Source: an uncultured Bartonella sp. (GTDB lineage Bacteria > Pseudomonadota > Alphaproteobacteria > Rhizobiales > Rhizobiaceae). From it: 64,000 nt of DNA. The stretch spans positions 58,170 to 122,169 of the forward strand of contig CAMLCZ010000006.1 of assembly GCA_946478665.1 (NCBI GenBank). The letters are read 5' to 3'. Positions 38,382-47,528 of the stretch are shown piece by piece. The translations under genes were made by a program, and so were the position numbers. The notes beneath the pieces were generated by a model. It saw only the letters and a list, made by a program, of their open reading frames with translations. It did no database searches and was not told the origin of the DNA. Each line of letters starts with the position of its first letter. Within the stretch, counting starts at the first letter, position 1.

Positions 38382-40214
38382 CTATTCAACATCTTCCTTA
38401 CTGGGGTCTGGCTGTTGTTGTCCCTCACCAGCCGGTGTTTGCCCGTTAGCATCACCAGTTGGGTTTTGTGGATTTTCGCCAGAAGCTGGTTGGGATGCAT
38501 TTCCATCTGCTGATTGCGAAGCATTGGATGTTTCATTGTTCTGTTCAGATGGAGTCGTATTTTCTCCACTTGTTGCTTCACTTGGCTGATCCGTATTGGT
38601 TTGTTCATTCTGTTTGTTTTGATCGTAAAGTGTTGGCTTTTTAGAAGCACTCATCCATTGGTCTATAACCTGCTGAAAGACCTTCTCGCCATTGGCTCCC
38701 TTAGAAAAAGTAAGTTCTGAAACACGTTTGTTTTTATCTGTTATGACTACTCTTATCCAATTCAACTGTTTCATAAGTTGCAAATTGCGATCATGGAACG
38801 GATTGGCACCACTTAGTGCAAAAAGGAAGAAGTCATCATCAATTTTCGCTTCTATTGTTCCAGCAAGTTGTTGCCCTGGCGATTGTTCACTATCTTTAAA
38901 AGTCAGCTCATGAACATTATCAATGGCCTTACCTTCAAAATTATCTGGAACAATGAATATCATTTCCAGCAAATAAGCTGCCGGTAACGAAGAATCCGTA
39001 TTTCGACGTAAAGTCAGCCGTAAAGACAATTTTTCATCAGGAATTGTAACCGTACCGCGTATCGCCAGTTCTCCTGCATGATCAGAATTTGCATCTTCTT
39101 TAACGAGAGACCATTCCACACTACCTGTTTCAACTTTTTCTGGTTTATCGTCTGTTCTTGCTTGATAAAAAACCGCTTCACCAGGTTGTTCATCGGGTGC
39201 TTTTGCTGGTGTGCCTGCAGCCGTTGATGTTCCTTCCTCAGTTGGTTTAGTGTTACCTTGTGCTGGTCCCACATCAACCTCACTCCCATCAGGCATCAAA
39301 CGCTGGGTTAATTTTGTGATTGTTTGTTCAGCATTGTCTGTTGCTGCAGCAGGAACTGGGGTTTCGTTACGATGATCTCTGCTGGAAAGAAAATGCCAAG
39401 CCGAAAACAAAACAGCAAACACCACAAGAGCAACGACAGTTGATACGCCAGCTATTATAAGCGCTTTTTTTCTTGCAGCTTTACGCTCTGTCCGTTTGGC
39501 TGCTTGAACAAAAATATCCGATACAATGTCATAATCATTACCTTGGCTTTGTGAAGCCAATACTCTTGTAGCTTGCTCCTCCCTACTCCTTTTGTCTCGA
39601 GCAAATTCATGCTCTGCTTCAAGGATATTATCCATATTGACAGGTTCTGCATCAGGTATGTTTTTGACTGATGTTGTTCCTTGTCGAAGTCCATAGGATT
39701 TTTGGTCAACTTTATTGGATTGCGGTAATGACGATGCATTTTTTGCATCAGACATTTGGGACGGTTTAACAGATTGTACCGCACCCGTTGATTGTTTATT
39801 CAGTGATGCAATTCGGCTATCAGATTGACGACTTGTTACCGATTGATTTCCAATAATTTGAGTTTGCGATGACGTTAGTGGATCGTATTTTTTTTCCTGC
39901 GGTTTGGGCGGTACTGGCGGCTCATTTGCAGTATTTCGCCCCGCATTATTACCTAGCCCTGCAACATTAGAATTTTGTGTACTGATTGTCGAAAGCAAGG
40001 AATGTTCAATTCTGAGATATTCTGCTTCGACAGATTTTATTGCATCTTCTAAGGCTTGTAATTGTTCCTGAACGACTTTTTGTGGCACGGCAGTGGCAGC
40101 CAATTTGCGTTCAACGGTTTCTCGAGCACGAGCATAAACGCGTTCACGCAATTGCGGCGTTGGATTTGTTTGTGCCTCTATAGTCTTCTTTAATAATCCT
40201 GCGAAATCCGCCAT
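38382..40214 (-). CDS. Single-pass membrane protein with low-complexity tails, unknown
   Basis: A protein of 610 residues. The N-terminus MADFAGLLKKTIEAQ is followed by RERVYARARETVERKL and a coiled-coil-like helix to about 75. A polar linker runs to about 240, then one membrane helix (ALIIAGVSTVVALVVFAVLFSAW, about 248-270). A folded domain of about 180 residues (350-530, VEWSLVKEDAN to VIDQWM) precedes a 75-residue tail rich in Asn, Gln, Glu, Pro and Ser. The N-terminal part is cytoplasmic and the domain periplasmic if standard topology holds. Proteins with this start are conserved in Rhizobiales, but I know no function for them. It lies upstream of the rpoH terminator and behind purA by 192 bp. 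Confidence 0.75.
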   Translation of the reverse strand: MADFAGLLKKTIEAQTNPTPQLRERVYARARETVERKLAATAVPQKVVQEQLQALEDAIKSVEAEYLRIEHSLLSTISTQNSNVAGLGNNAGRNTANEPPVPPKPQEKKYDPLTSSQTQIIGNQSVTSRQSDSRIASLNKQSTGAVQSVKPSQMSDAKNASSLPQSNKVDQKSYGLRQGTTSVKNIPDAEPVNMDNILEAEHEFARDKRSREEQATRVLASQSQGNDYDIVSDIFVQAAKRTERKAARKKALIIAGVSTVVALVVFAVLFSAWHFLSSRDHRNETPVPAAATDNAEQTITKLTQRLMPDGSEVDVGPAQGNTKPTEEGTSTAAGTPAKAPDEQPGEAVFYQARTDDKPEKVETGSVEWSLVKEDANSDHAGELAIRGTVTIPDEKLSLRLTLRRNTDSSLPAAYLLEMIFIVPDNFEGKAIDNVHELTFKDSEQSPGQQLAGTIEAKIDDDFFLFALSGANPFHDRNLQLMKQLNWIRVVITDKNKRVSELTFSKGANGEKVFQQVIDQWMSASKKPTLYDQNKQNEQTNTDQPSEATSGENTTPSEQNNETSNASQSADGNASQPASGENPQNPTGDANGQTPAGEGQQQPDPSKEDVE

Positions 40215-40406
40215 GGGTTTCTTCGCTCTCTCAAATCTAACACAAAAGAATATGATACAATTCGATCAACAGAAGCACCATATTCCTTCGCTTATCTTAT
40301 AAATTTATATAATGTTGCCTCTCATTTTAGAAAGGCAACATATAATACACTTTCTGCCCTTATCAGAGATAACGTCAACGCTGTAAAAATATTCGTTTCC
40401 GTTTTA

Positions 40407-41696
40407 TCAATCTTCAAAGGGGTCTGTAACAAGAATTGTGTCTTCACGCTCTGGACTCGTTGACAACAGTGCAACAGGAGCACCAATCAACTCTTCAATA
40501 TAACGGACATATTTAATGGCCTTTGCCGGTAGTGCTGCCCAACTACGCGCACCTGCGGTTGTTTCTTTCCAACCTTCAAGTGTTTCATAAACCGGTTTAA
40601 CGCGTGATTGGGCTCCCATAGATGCCGGCATATAATCAATTTTCTTGCCATCAAGTTCATATGCAACACAAACTTTGATTTCATCTAGCCCATCAAGAAC
40701 ATCCAGTTTCGTCAGCGCAATTCCATTAATGCCACAAACAGCAATCATCTGGCGCATTAATACTGCATCAAACCAGCCACAGCGGCGTTTACGCCCTGTT
40801 ACCACGCCAAACTCATGCCCATTAACACCGAGAAATTCTCCAATGTCATTTTTTTGTTCGGTAGGAAATGGACCTTCTCCCACACGGGTCGTGTAAGCTT
40901 TGGCAATTCCTAAAACATAATTGATTGCTCCCGGCCCCATCCCTGAGCCTGTCGCAGCCTGACTGGCAATAGTGTTGGACGATGTTACATATGGGTATGT
41001 ACCAAAATCATTATCCAATAGCGCACCTTGTGCGCCTTCAAACAGAATACGTGCTCCAGTACGCCGGCGTTCATCTAGAAGACGCCAAGTGCGATCCATA
41101 AAGGGTAGAATATCGGAAGCAACCTCCATAAGCTCATCATAAATAGCTTGAGCTTTAATTTCCTCTTCTCCCATACCGCGCCGTAAAGCATTATGATGAG
41201 CCAAGAGACGTTCAATCTTTTGCATTAACTTATCGGGCTCTGCCAAATCCATTAAACGAATGGAACGTCTGCCGACTTTATCTTCGTAAGCAGGACCTAT
41301 TCCACGTTTTGTCGTACCGATCTTAAGGCCTGAAGTTGCATTTTCACGGGCTGCATCAAGGTCACGGTGTAGAGAAAGAATAAGAGGTGAATTTTCTGCA
41401 ATACGCAAATTCTCAGGCGTAATTGTGATGCCTTGATCTCGTAGTTTCTTTAACTCTTGAACAAAATGATGCGGATCAACAACAACACCATTTCCGATAA
41501 CCGATAATTTGCCACGCACAAGACCTGATGGCAGTAAAGACAGTTTATAACTGACACCGTCAATAACCAGTGTATGACCTGCATTATGACCGCCTTGATA
41601 ACGCACCACAACATCAGCGCGTTCAGACAGCCAATCTACAATTTTGCCTTTTCCTTCATCGCCCCATTGTGCCCCAACAACCACTACATTGGCCAT
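40407..41696 (-). CDS. purA: Adenylosuccinate synthetase
   Basis: A protein of 429 residues from [23 protein letters not shown], whose P-loop-like GDEGKGK (about 12-18) binds [11 protein letters not shown] (about 38-45) carries the catalytic His. [17 protein letters not shown] (about 127-143) binds IMP, and [20 protein letters not shown] (about 223) follows. It joins IMP and aspartate on the way to AMP. GGAG lies about 7 nt ahead of the ATG at 41696; the in-frame ATG at 41711 has none. Confidence 0.96.
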   Translation of the reverse strand: MANVVVVGAQWGDEGKGKIVDWLSERADVVVRYQGGHNAGHTLVIDGVSYKLSLLPSGLVRGKLSVIGNGVVVDPHHFVQELKKLRDQGITITPENLRIAENSPLILSLHRDLDAARENATSGLKIGTTKRGIGPAYEDKVGRRSIRLMDLAEPDKLMQKIERLLAHHNALRRGMGEEEIKAQAIYDELMEVASDILPFMDRTWRLLDERRRTGARILFEGAQGALLDNDFGTYPYVTSSNTIASQAATGSGMGPGAINYVLGIAKAYTTRVGEGPFPTEQKNDIGEFLGVNGHEFGVVTGRKRRCGWFDAVLMRQMIAVCGINGIALTKLDVLDGLDEIKVCVAYELDGKKIDYMPASMGAQSRVKPVYETLEGWKETTAGARSWAALPAKAIKYVRYIEELIGAPVALLSTSPEREDTILVTDPFED

Positions 41697-42111
41697 AATT
41701 TTCTCCGTCACATTTGAAGAGTCTAAGACCTTCTTTAAGATTTTTACGTTTTCTTATACCGAAGTCTTAAGCCAAGTGCGACTCTCTTTTCACCTTTTCC
41801 GCTTAAAAAGCAACAAAGCGCTTCATTCAAAAATAAAGAAATTAATGATCTTGGAAATCTAAAAGACAGAGATAATTTTTATATCTCTTATCTACGAATA
41901 AATATTTCAAACATTCTTCAGTTTATCACCTGATGTCTTAGAAAGACAAAACCCCATACAAATTTAAAAATATATATGTTAAATCAATGTGTTGCAAAAT
42001 AAATAGATATCGAAATTGAAATAATTACAGATACAATCAACACAGCTAAACGCACAAAATTCCAGAACATAGATTTTCAGCTTTTAATCAAGCAGCCTAA
42101 CAATTACGCTA
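41697..42111. other. AT-rich gap between purA and GNAT gene
   Basis: A 415-bp gap that holds the purA promoter region. One possible small membrane peptide, entered separately, is also inside it. Nothing else is recognisable. Confidence 0.4.
41984..42070 (-). CDS. Possible 28-residue single-pass membrane peptide
   Basis: The frame starts ATG at 42070 and ends TGA at 41984. The peptide MFWNFVRLAVLIVSVIIS continues as hydrophobic residues to IYFATH, which is almost wholly one membrane helix with a positive residue near the N-terminus. An AGCTGAAAATCT stretch precedes the ATG, a poor ribosome site. Short hydrophobic frames arise by chance in AT-rich DNA, so this is only a candidate. Confidence 0.25.
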   Translation of the reverse strand: MFWNFVRLAVLIVSVIISISISIYFATH

Positions 42112-42612
42112 TCACACTACATTTTGACACATATAACAAGCATCAGCACTGTAGGTTAGTAACTTTTTGGCTATCAGCTCTGTCGGCTCAATAATATGAA
42201 ACCCTTGCTTTTGCCAAAATGGCAACGAACCATTCACCGCAACCAATGATAATCTCTGTAGTTGCTTGTCTTTAGCGCAGCTTAGAACCACCTGGACAGC
42301 TTTTACACCAACGCCCGTTTGTCGTGCGTTTGGTAAAATAGCAAGATCATGAATATATAGTGTATCACTTTTTGAGGGTAACGCCCCGAGCAATTCATTA
42401 AGGGGTGGTATATTTCCCAATTTATATGGATGAGTTAAGAGATATCCGTTTACTGTTTTCCCTACGCTCCAAACAAAACATGTATCGGGAGACAAGGTTA
42501 GCTTTTCATGCAATACCGCATCATCTTCAGGAAAATCAGGGTGACATATAGCAGCGATCTGGCAAACATCTGCCAGATCGCTTTGTTTCATAGAACGCCA
42601 TATACCAGTCAT
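42112..42612 (-). CDS. GNAT-family N-acetyltransferase
   Basis: A protein of 166 residues. The N-terminal MTGIWRSMKQSDLADVCQIA resembles the usual GNAT opening (R-x-M-x-x-x-D). Motif A is LYIHDLAILPNARQTGVGVKAVQVVL (about 89-114), with the acetyl-CoA pyrophosphate loop Q/R-x-x-G-x-G/A as RQTGVGV. FWQKQGFHIIEP follows. The substrate is unknown. The longer frame runs into the 3' end of serA; the ATG at 42612 is 10 nt after the serA stop, so it is the third gene of serC-serA-GNAT. Two or three cysteines cluster at the C-terminus (DACYMCQNVV). Confidence 0.8.
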   Translation of the reverse strand: MTGIWRSMKQSDLADVCQIAAICHPDFPEDDAVLHEKLTLSPDTCFVWSVGKTVNGYLLTHPYKLGNIPPLNELLGALPSKSDTLYIHDLAILPNARQTGVGVKAVQVVLSCAKDKQLQRLSLVAVNGSLPFWQKQGFHIIEPTELIAKKLLTYSADACYMCQNVV

Positions 42613-42622
42613 AAGTTGACCA

Positions 42623-44221
42623 TTATGCGATATCGAATTCCAAGGGTTGCGTATGATTGATACCTTTAATTTTGCGCAACTCATCCAAGACTTTGTCTGG
42701 AATACGGGCATCAAGATAAAGCAATGCGATAGCATCACCACCAGGTTCGTTACGACCTAAAGCAAAATTTGCAATATTAACGCCGTTACTTCCACAAATA
42801 GTACCTATTGTCCCGATGATACCAGGGGTATCTGTATTTGTGATATAAAGCATATGTGGACCAACTTCAGCATCAAGATTGATGCCTTTAATTTGGATAA
42901 AGCGTGGCTTGCCATCGACAAAGCATGTTCCTGCAATGGAGCGCGTGCGCTTAGACGTTTTTACCGTAAGTTTGATATAACCATCAAAAATACCAGATTT
43001 ATCTCTCTTAACTTCAGATAAAATAATTCCACGTTCTTTTACTAAAACTGGCGCGGAAACCATATTAACATCTGCAAGCTGCGGACGGATCAATCCAGCA
43101 AGTGCTGCACTCATCAATGCCTGAGTATTCATAGTTGCAGTTGCGCCATCAAAAAGGATTTCAACTTCCTGAATATCTTCTTCCGTTGATTGCCCAACGA
43201 ATGCACCCAAAACTTCAGCCAATTTGACAAATGGTTTCAAGCGTGGGGCTTCTTCTGCCGTAATAGAAGGCATATTGATAGCGTTACTTACAGCACCATT
43301 CACCAGATAATCTGACATCTGTTCGGCCACTTGAACAGCAACATTTTCCTGAGCTTCTTTTGTTGATGCTCCTAAATGCGGTGTACAAACTACATTATCC
43401 AACGAAAAAAGTGGATTATCAGCTGCCGGCGGTTCCGCCTCAAACACATCGATAGCAGCACCAGCAACTTTGCCTGATTTTAATGCTGCAACAAGATCGC
43501 TTTCGACAATAAGACCACCGCGTGCGCAATTTATAATGCGAACACCATTTTTCATTTTCGCGATAGCTTCCGCATCAATGATATGCCGTGTTTTATCCGT
43601 CAACGGTGTATGCAATGTGATAAAATCTGCACGTTTTAGCAAATCATCAAGCTCGACCTTCTCAACACCCAATTCTTTAGCTCTGGCTTCTGAAAGAAAT
43701 GGATCATATGCGATGACTTTCATCTTCAGTCCAACACCACGCGTTGCCACAATAGATCCAATATTGCCACAACCAACAATCCCCAGAGTCTTGCCAGTAA
43801 TTTCAACACCCATAAAACGGTTCTTTTCCCATTTTCCTGCTTTGGTTGATTCATCGGCTGTTGGAAGTTCGCGTGCAATAGCAAACATCAATGCAATTGC
43901 ATGTTCTGCAGTTGTAATGGAATTTCCGAATGGTGTATTCATTACAATGATACCGCGACGAGAAGCAGCTGGAATATCGACATTGTCAACGCCAATACCA
44001 GCGCGCCCAATAACTTTTAAATTTTTGGCAGCTGCAATAAGTTTTTCTGTAACTTTTGTTGCAGAGCGAATTGCCAATCCATCATACTGACCAATAACTT
44101 CTGCCAATTTTTCTTTGTCTTTACCTAAATCGGGTAGATAATCGACTTCTACACCACGATCTTTGAAAATTTGCACAGCGGTTGGTGATAATTTATCGGA
44201 TACAAGTACACGAGGTGCCAT
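42623..44221 (-). CDS. serA: D-3-phosphoglycerate dehydrogenase
   Basis: A protein of 532 residues of the long type. The order is a substrate-binding domain, an NAD domain with LGIVGCGNIGSIVATR (about 142-157), Arg in NCARGGLIVE (about 232) and the Glu/His pair (EAEPPA, CTPHLGAST). The allosteric substrate-binding domain follows (about 310-450), then a C-terminal ACT domain (HMLYITNTDTPGIIGTIGTICG) that allows serine feedback. It commits 3-phosphoglycerate to serine. AGGAGG sits 5 nt ahead of the ATG at 44221; the TTG directly before it is not needed. It follows serC by 60 nt. Confidence 0.96.
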   Translation of the reverse strand: MAPRVLVSDKLSPTAVQIFKDRGVEVDYLPDLGKDKEKLAEVIGQYDGLAIRSATKVTEKLIAAAKNLKVIGRAGIGVDNVDIPAASRRGIIVMNTPFGNSITTAEHAIALMFAIARELPTADESTKAGKWEKNRFMGVEITGKTLGIVGCGNIGSIVATRGVGLKMKVIAYDPFLSEARAKELGVEKVELDDLLKRADFITLHTPLTDKTRHIIDAEAIAKMKNGVRIINCARGGLIVESDLVAALKSGKVAGAAIDVFEAEPPAADNPLFSLDNVVCTPHLGASTKEAQENVAVQVAEQMSDYLVNGAVSNAINMPSITAEEAPRLKPFVKLAEVLGAFVGQSTEEDIQEVEILFDGATATMNTQALMSAALAGLIRPQLADVNMVSAPVLVKERGIILSEVKRDKSGIFDGYIKLTVKTSKRTRSIAGTCFVDGKPRFIQIKGINLDAEVGPHMLYITNTDTPGIIGTIGTICGSNGVNIANFALGRNEPGGDAIALLYLDARIPDKVLDELRKIKGINHTQPLEFDIA

Positions 44222-44281
44222 CAAGGCCTCCTAAAAATAATAAGGGAAAATAGCGGCGAGAAAGAGCCGCTTCCAGATCAA

Positions 44282-45445
44282 TTACAATGCGGCTTTTTCA
44301 ACTTGAAAAGCCCATTCAAGCCATTCGGTTAAAGCTTGTAAATCGGATTTTTCAACCGTTGCACCAGCCCATATTCTCAAACCAGATGGGGCATCACGGT
44401 AAGCGCCAATATCATAGGCTACTCCAGCTTTATCCAAACGGTTTACAATCGCTTTAGCAAAGGCCGCTTGTTTTTCTGGCTCAAGTGCAACCACAACGGG
44501 ATCAACGATTCTTAAACATACTGATGTATTGGAACGTGTTTCTGGAACTTTTGCCAAATTTTCCAACCAAGGCGCTTGACCAACAAATTGATCCAACACA
44601 GCAAAATTATCATCAGCGCGTTTCATTAATGCGCTTAGGCCACCTATGGATTTAGCCCATTGCAACGCATCAAGGTAATCTTCAACGCACAACATAGAAG
44701 GTGTATTAATCGTTGCACCTTCAAAGATACCTTCAATGAGCTTGCCACCTTTTGTCATTCGGAAAATTTTTGGCAATGGCCATTGCGGCGTATATGTCTC
44801 TAAACGCTCCACAGCGCGAGGTCCTAAAATAAGAACGCCATGCGCTCCCTCGCCTCCAAGCACTTTTTGCCAAGAAAAAGTTACAACATCAAGTTTAGAA
44901 AAGTCGAGCTTCTGGGCGAAGGCTGCTGATGTTGCATCGCATATCGTCAAGCCTTTACGCGTTTCTGGAATGAAATCTGCATTCGGAACACGAACACCAG
45001 ATGTTGTGCCATTCCATGTGAAAACGACATCGCGATCAAAATCAACTTTTGTTAAATCCGGCAATTGACCATAAGGTGCTTCAAGTTTTCTAACATCTGC
45101 CAATTTGAGTTGTTTTACAACGTCTGTAACCCAACCAGATCCAAAACTTTCCCACGCAAGCATATCAACGCCACGCGCACCAAGCAGTGACCATAATGCC
45201 ATTTCTACAGCGCCGGTATCGGAAGCTGGAACAATACCGATCCGATAATCTGCAGGAACTTCTAAAACCTCACGCGTAAGCTCGATAGCTTGCGCTAGTT
45301 TTGACTTACCTATCTTGGCACGATGCGAACGTCCAACAGGCGCATTTGAAAGCGCCTCAACCGTCCAACCAGGACGTTTTGCACAAGGACCAGAAGAAAA
45401 ATTGGGATTATTCGGGCGCACGCCCGGCTCATTGAATGTTGTCAT
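44282..45445 (-). CDS. serC: Phosphoserine aminotransferase (alphaproteobacterial type)
   Basis: A protein of 387 residues. It opens with [18 protein letters not shown], typical of the alphaproteobacterial SerC branch. [20 protein letters not shown] follows, with the PLP Lys in [19 protein letters not shown] (about 190-208). It makes phosphoserine from 3-phosphohydroxypyruvate and glutamate and also serves pyridoxine synthesis. First gene of the serC-serA-GNAT operon. The leader directly in front folds into two hairpins resembling the serC RNA motif. Confidence 0.95.
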   Translation of the reverse strand: MTTFNEPGVRPNNPNFSSGPCAKRPGWTVEALSNAPVGRSHRAKIGKSKLAQAIELTREVLEVPADYRIGIVPASDTGAVEMALWSLLGARGVDMLAWESFGSGWVTDVVKQLKLADVRKLEAPYGQLPDLTKVDFDRDVVFTWNGTTSGVRVPNADFIPETRKGLTICDATSAAFAQKLDFSKLDVVTFSWQKVLGGEGAHGVLILGPRAVERLETYTPQWPLPKIFRMTKGGKLIEGIFEGATINTPSMLCVEDYLDALQWAKSIGGLSALMKRADDNFAVLDQFVGQAPWLENLAKVPETRSNTSVCLRIVDPVVVALEPEKQAAFAKAIVNRLDKAGVAYDIGAYRDAPSGLRIWAGATVEKSDLQALTEWLEWAFQVEKAAL

Positions 45446-45449
45446 AATA

Positions 45450-45497
45450 TCCTACCCTTTCAGATAGCACGCCTCTCGTTGGGGAGAGGTGGCCCAC
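45450..45497 (-). promoter_or_regulatory. serC-type leader RNA, two hairpins over the ribosome site
   Basis: On the - strand, CCTCTC-CCCAAC-GAGAGG is followed four nt later by CTATC-TGAAAG-GGTAG, then ATATT and the serC ATG. The AAAGGG Shine-Dalgarno lies inside the second hairpin. Two small hairpins in this place upstream of serC are the hallmark of the alphaproteobacterial serC RNA motif described by comparative genomics. I matched it from memory of its layout, not by a covariance search. Confidence 0.65.
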
Positions 45498-45791
45498 TAA
45501 TTTCATTATCGGAAAGTTTCGGACGAAACAAGCAAAAAAATTATATATTTTAAAAATATTTCACTAATACTTCATTCAAAATTTCTAAACGTCATAATTT
45601 TAAATATTATTTTCTTTTTTATATAAATATATTGAAAATTTTAATTGTACTTTATCCGCATTCTTTTTATTACTTAAAATTTTAAAATTGGCCGTATTAG
45701 TGCCATTTAAAACCCAAGAAAAAATAGAGTGAGATGATTATTGTATAAAAAATACGATGAAATTATTGTTGTCCGAAAAATGGAATTTATC
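45498..45791. other. Very AT-rich divergent promoter region
   Basis: This 294-bp region lies between serC and the divergent lipoprotein gene. It has long A/T runs and no coding frame I trust. It presumably holds both promoters. Confidence 0.4.
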
Positions 45792-46226
45792 ATGCGACAA
45801 TCTCTCATCAAAAAATATTCAGCATTGATGCTGCTACCACTATTATTTTTTGTGGGCTGCCAATCAATGCCTAAGCTTACAAGACCTGACAATGTCTATG
45901 AGTTCGATACACGCTTAACAAACGACAGTGATGTACCAAACGACGTATTAAAACGTGCCGCATTTACAACTCAGCGACGTGGTTATCAATATTTTACTAT
46001 AACCAACACTGCAGCAGGGTCAGGTGCAAATAACAGACCGACAATTGGTTTCAACTATGGACGAAACCCTTATGGCTTTTCAGATGCCGGCAATCCAATC
46101 AATGGTGGCATTTCAATGGATATCCCTACACAATCGCACCGTATCCATTGGGTTGTAACTATGTTTCACACCACTCAAGGCGATGCAACAAAAGTATACG
46201 ACGTTTCAGAGGTTATAGGAAAATAA
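45792..46226 (+). CDS. Lipoprotein, CC0125/CC1285-like
   Basis: A protein of 144 residues from MRQSLIKKYSALMLLPLLFFVGCQS, a lipoprotein signal peptide with lipobox FVGC and the lipidated Cys near residue 24. The mature part contains LKRAAFTTQRRGYQYFTITNT, like the family of alphaproteobacterial lipoproteins where a residue block A-x-x-T-x-x-x-G-Y-x-x-F is kept. GMDIP-type and IHWVVTMFH segments follow near the end. Function unknown. The upstream in-frame ATG codons (45741, 45780) precede the signal peptide and are less likely. Confidence 0.75.
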   Translation: MRQSLIKKYSALMLLPLLFFVGCQSMPKLTRPDNVYEFDTRLTNDSDVPNDVLKRAAFTTQRRGYQYFTITNTAAGSGANNRPTIGFNYGRNPYGFSDAGNPINGGISMDIPTQSHRIHWVVTMFHTTQGDATKVYDVSEVIGK

Positions 46227-46274
46227 CAATCAGTGTTTGTCTGTGCTTGAAGATAATAAGGTAAACCAAATTAA

Positions 46275-46349
46275 TGGTACGCCTAAGGGGAATCGAACCC
46301 CTGTTTCCGCCGTGAGAGGGCGGCGTCCTGACCGCTAGACGATAGGCGC
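46275..46349 (-). tRNA. tRNA-Glu (CTC), CCA encoded
   Basis: On the - strand the acceptor GCGCCTA pairs with TAGGCGT. The anticodon arm is GCCGC-CCTCTCA-CGGCG with anticodon CTC. The T-arm is AGGGG-TTCGATT-CCCCT, followed by A73 and CCA. Confidence 0.97.
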
Positions 46350-46512
46350 ACGGTGTAAAGCCGCTAATAAGCCTTGTTTACTCAAAGAGCAATGCCAAAT
46401 CCCCAAAAAAATGAACTTATCAGGGCAAATTTTGAATATTTTTGTTTTGGAGGCTAGACACTCGAAATTTTAATGTTATAAACCCAACCGCTCCGGTTAA
46501 AAAATCGGGCGT

Positions 46513-46588
<76 letters not shown>

Positions 46589-46684
46589 TCATTTATTCTC
46601 ATCTTTTTAATTCATTATTTTTTGGTTATTTTTTTAGAGGACGGCAAGCATAAAAAAGGAAGGGCATAGAATTTTAAAATCGCC

Positions 46685-46942
46685 CTATTTTTCAAGCTTG
46701 CTAATGGCCTCTTTTGCCAGCCGAACTCTATCTGCACTCCGTGTATAAAGTGACGGCATTATATAATCGATCCAGTCAAATAGTGCTTTGAGTCGCGCAA
46801 CTGTTGCCCCTCCGTTCGCTGCTCTCGTTGCGCTTATTTTTCTAACACTATGACCAGATTTATTAACGCCTCTTGCTAAACCAAGCCTCACGACAATAAC
46901 TGCCCAATGTTTCCTTTGTTGGGAGATACCTATTACCGTCAA
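46685..46942 (-). pseudogene. C-terminal remnant of a tyrosine-recombinase integrase
   Basis: An 85-residue frame whose second half reads like the catalytic end of a phage-type integrase. GHSVRK supplies the H-x-x-R box, ATRAANGGATVARLKALFDW supplies the helix with the His/Trp position, and SLYTRSADRVRLAKEAISKL contains the Tyr nucleophile. The first catalytic Arg region and the whole N-terminal DNA-binding part are missing, so it is a remnant and inactive as it stands. Its place beside tRNA-Phe is that of an integrated element's integrase. Confidence 0.65.
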
Positions 46943-47528
46943 GCTAACACAATGTTTTTATTTGGGGGCCCGTTTTGAAAAACTGGATTATCGACTTTTG
47001 CCGGAAATTTGTCACACAAAATGAGACACAAATATCGTCATATCGGAATGTATTCGTCTATAGTCAAACCGACAGCAATATTAACGAACTAGATATAAAT
47101 AAAAATTTTAACGATGAAATATCATTTTAGCATTTTAACAATGGTATTTTTTATATATCGTGTTCGTATAGTTATTATTTGAAATAATATATGCACACAC
47201 CAGCTTCATACCACTAAAAATTTTAATTTCTTTTTTTAATTAATCAATACATTTAAAATCGGATAATCATTTATGGTTTTGGTTGAGTATATTGTAACTC
47301 TTAAGATAGATATTTCATTTTACTAAACACTAACATCTTTTGCTTCTTATTCAGGTTTAGCATCTGCATCTAACTGCATATGACATATAAGATTTTATAC
47401 TATCTGCGTAAAAAGTTTATGGAACAGTAATAAATAAACTTGTAAGGTCTCACGAGTGATTCGTTTTGCGTAATGTCACTCATATTCTATGGGTTAAATA
47501 ATTCAACATTGGGAATCTGGCGGATATA
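46943..47528. other. AT-rich gap between integrase remnant and TolC-like gene
   Basis: A 586-bp stretch with no coding frame I can support on either strand. It presumably contains decayed integrase sequence on its left and the promoter of the outer-membrane protein gene on its right. I found no copy of the tRNA-Phe 3' end that would mark an attachment site. Confidence 0.4.
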
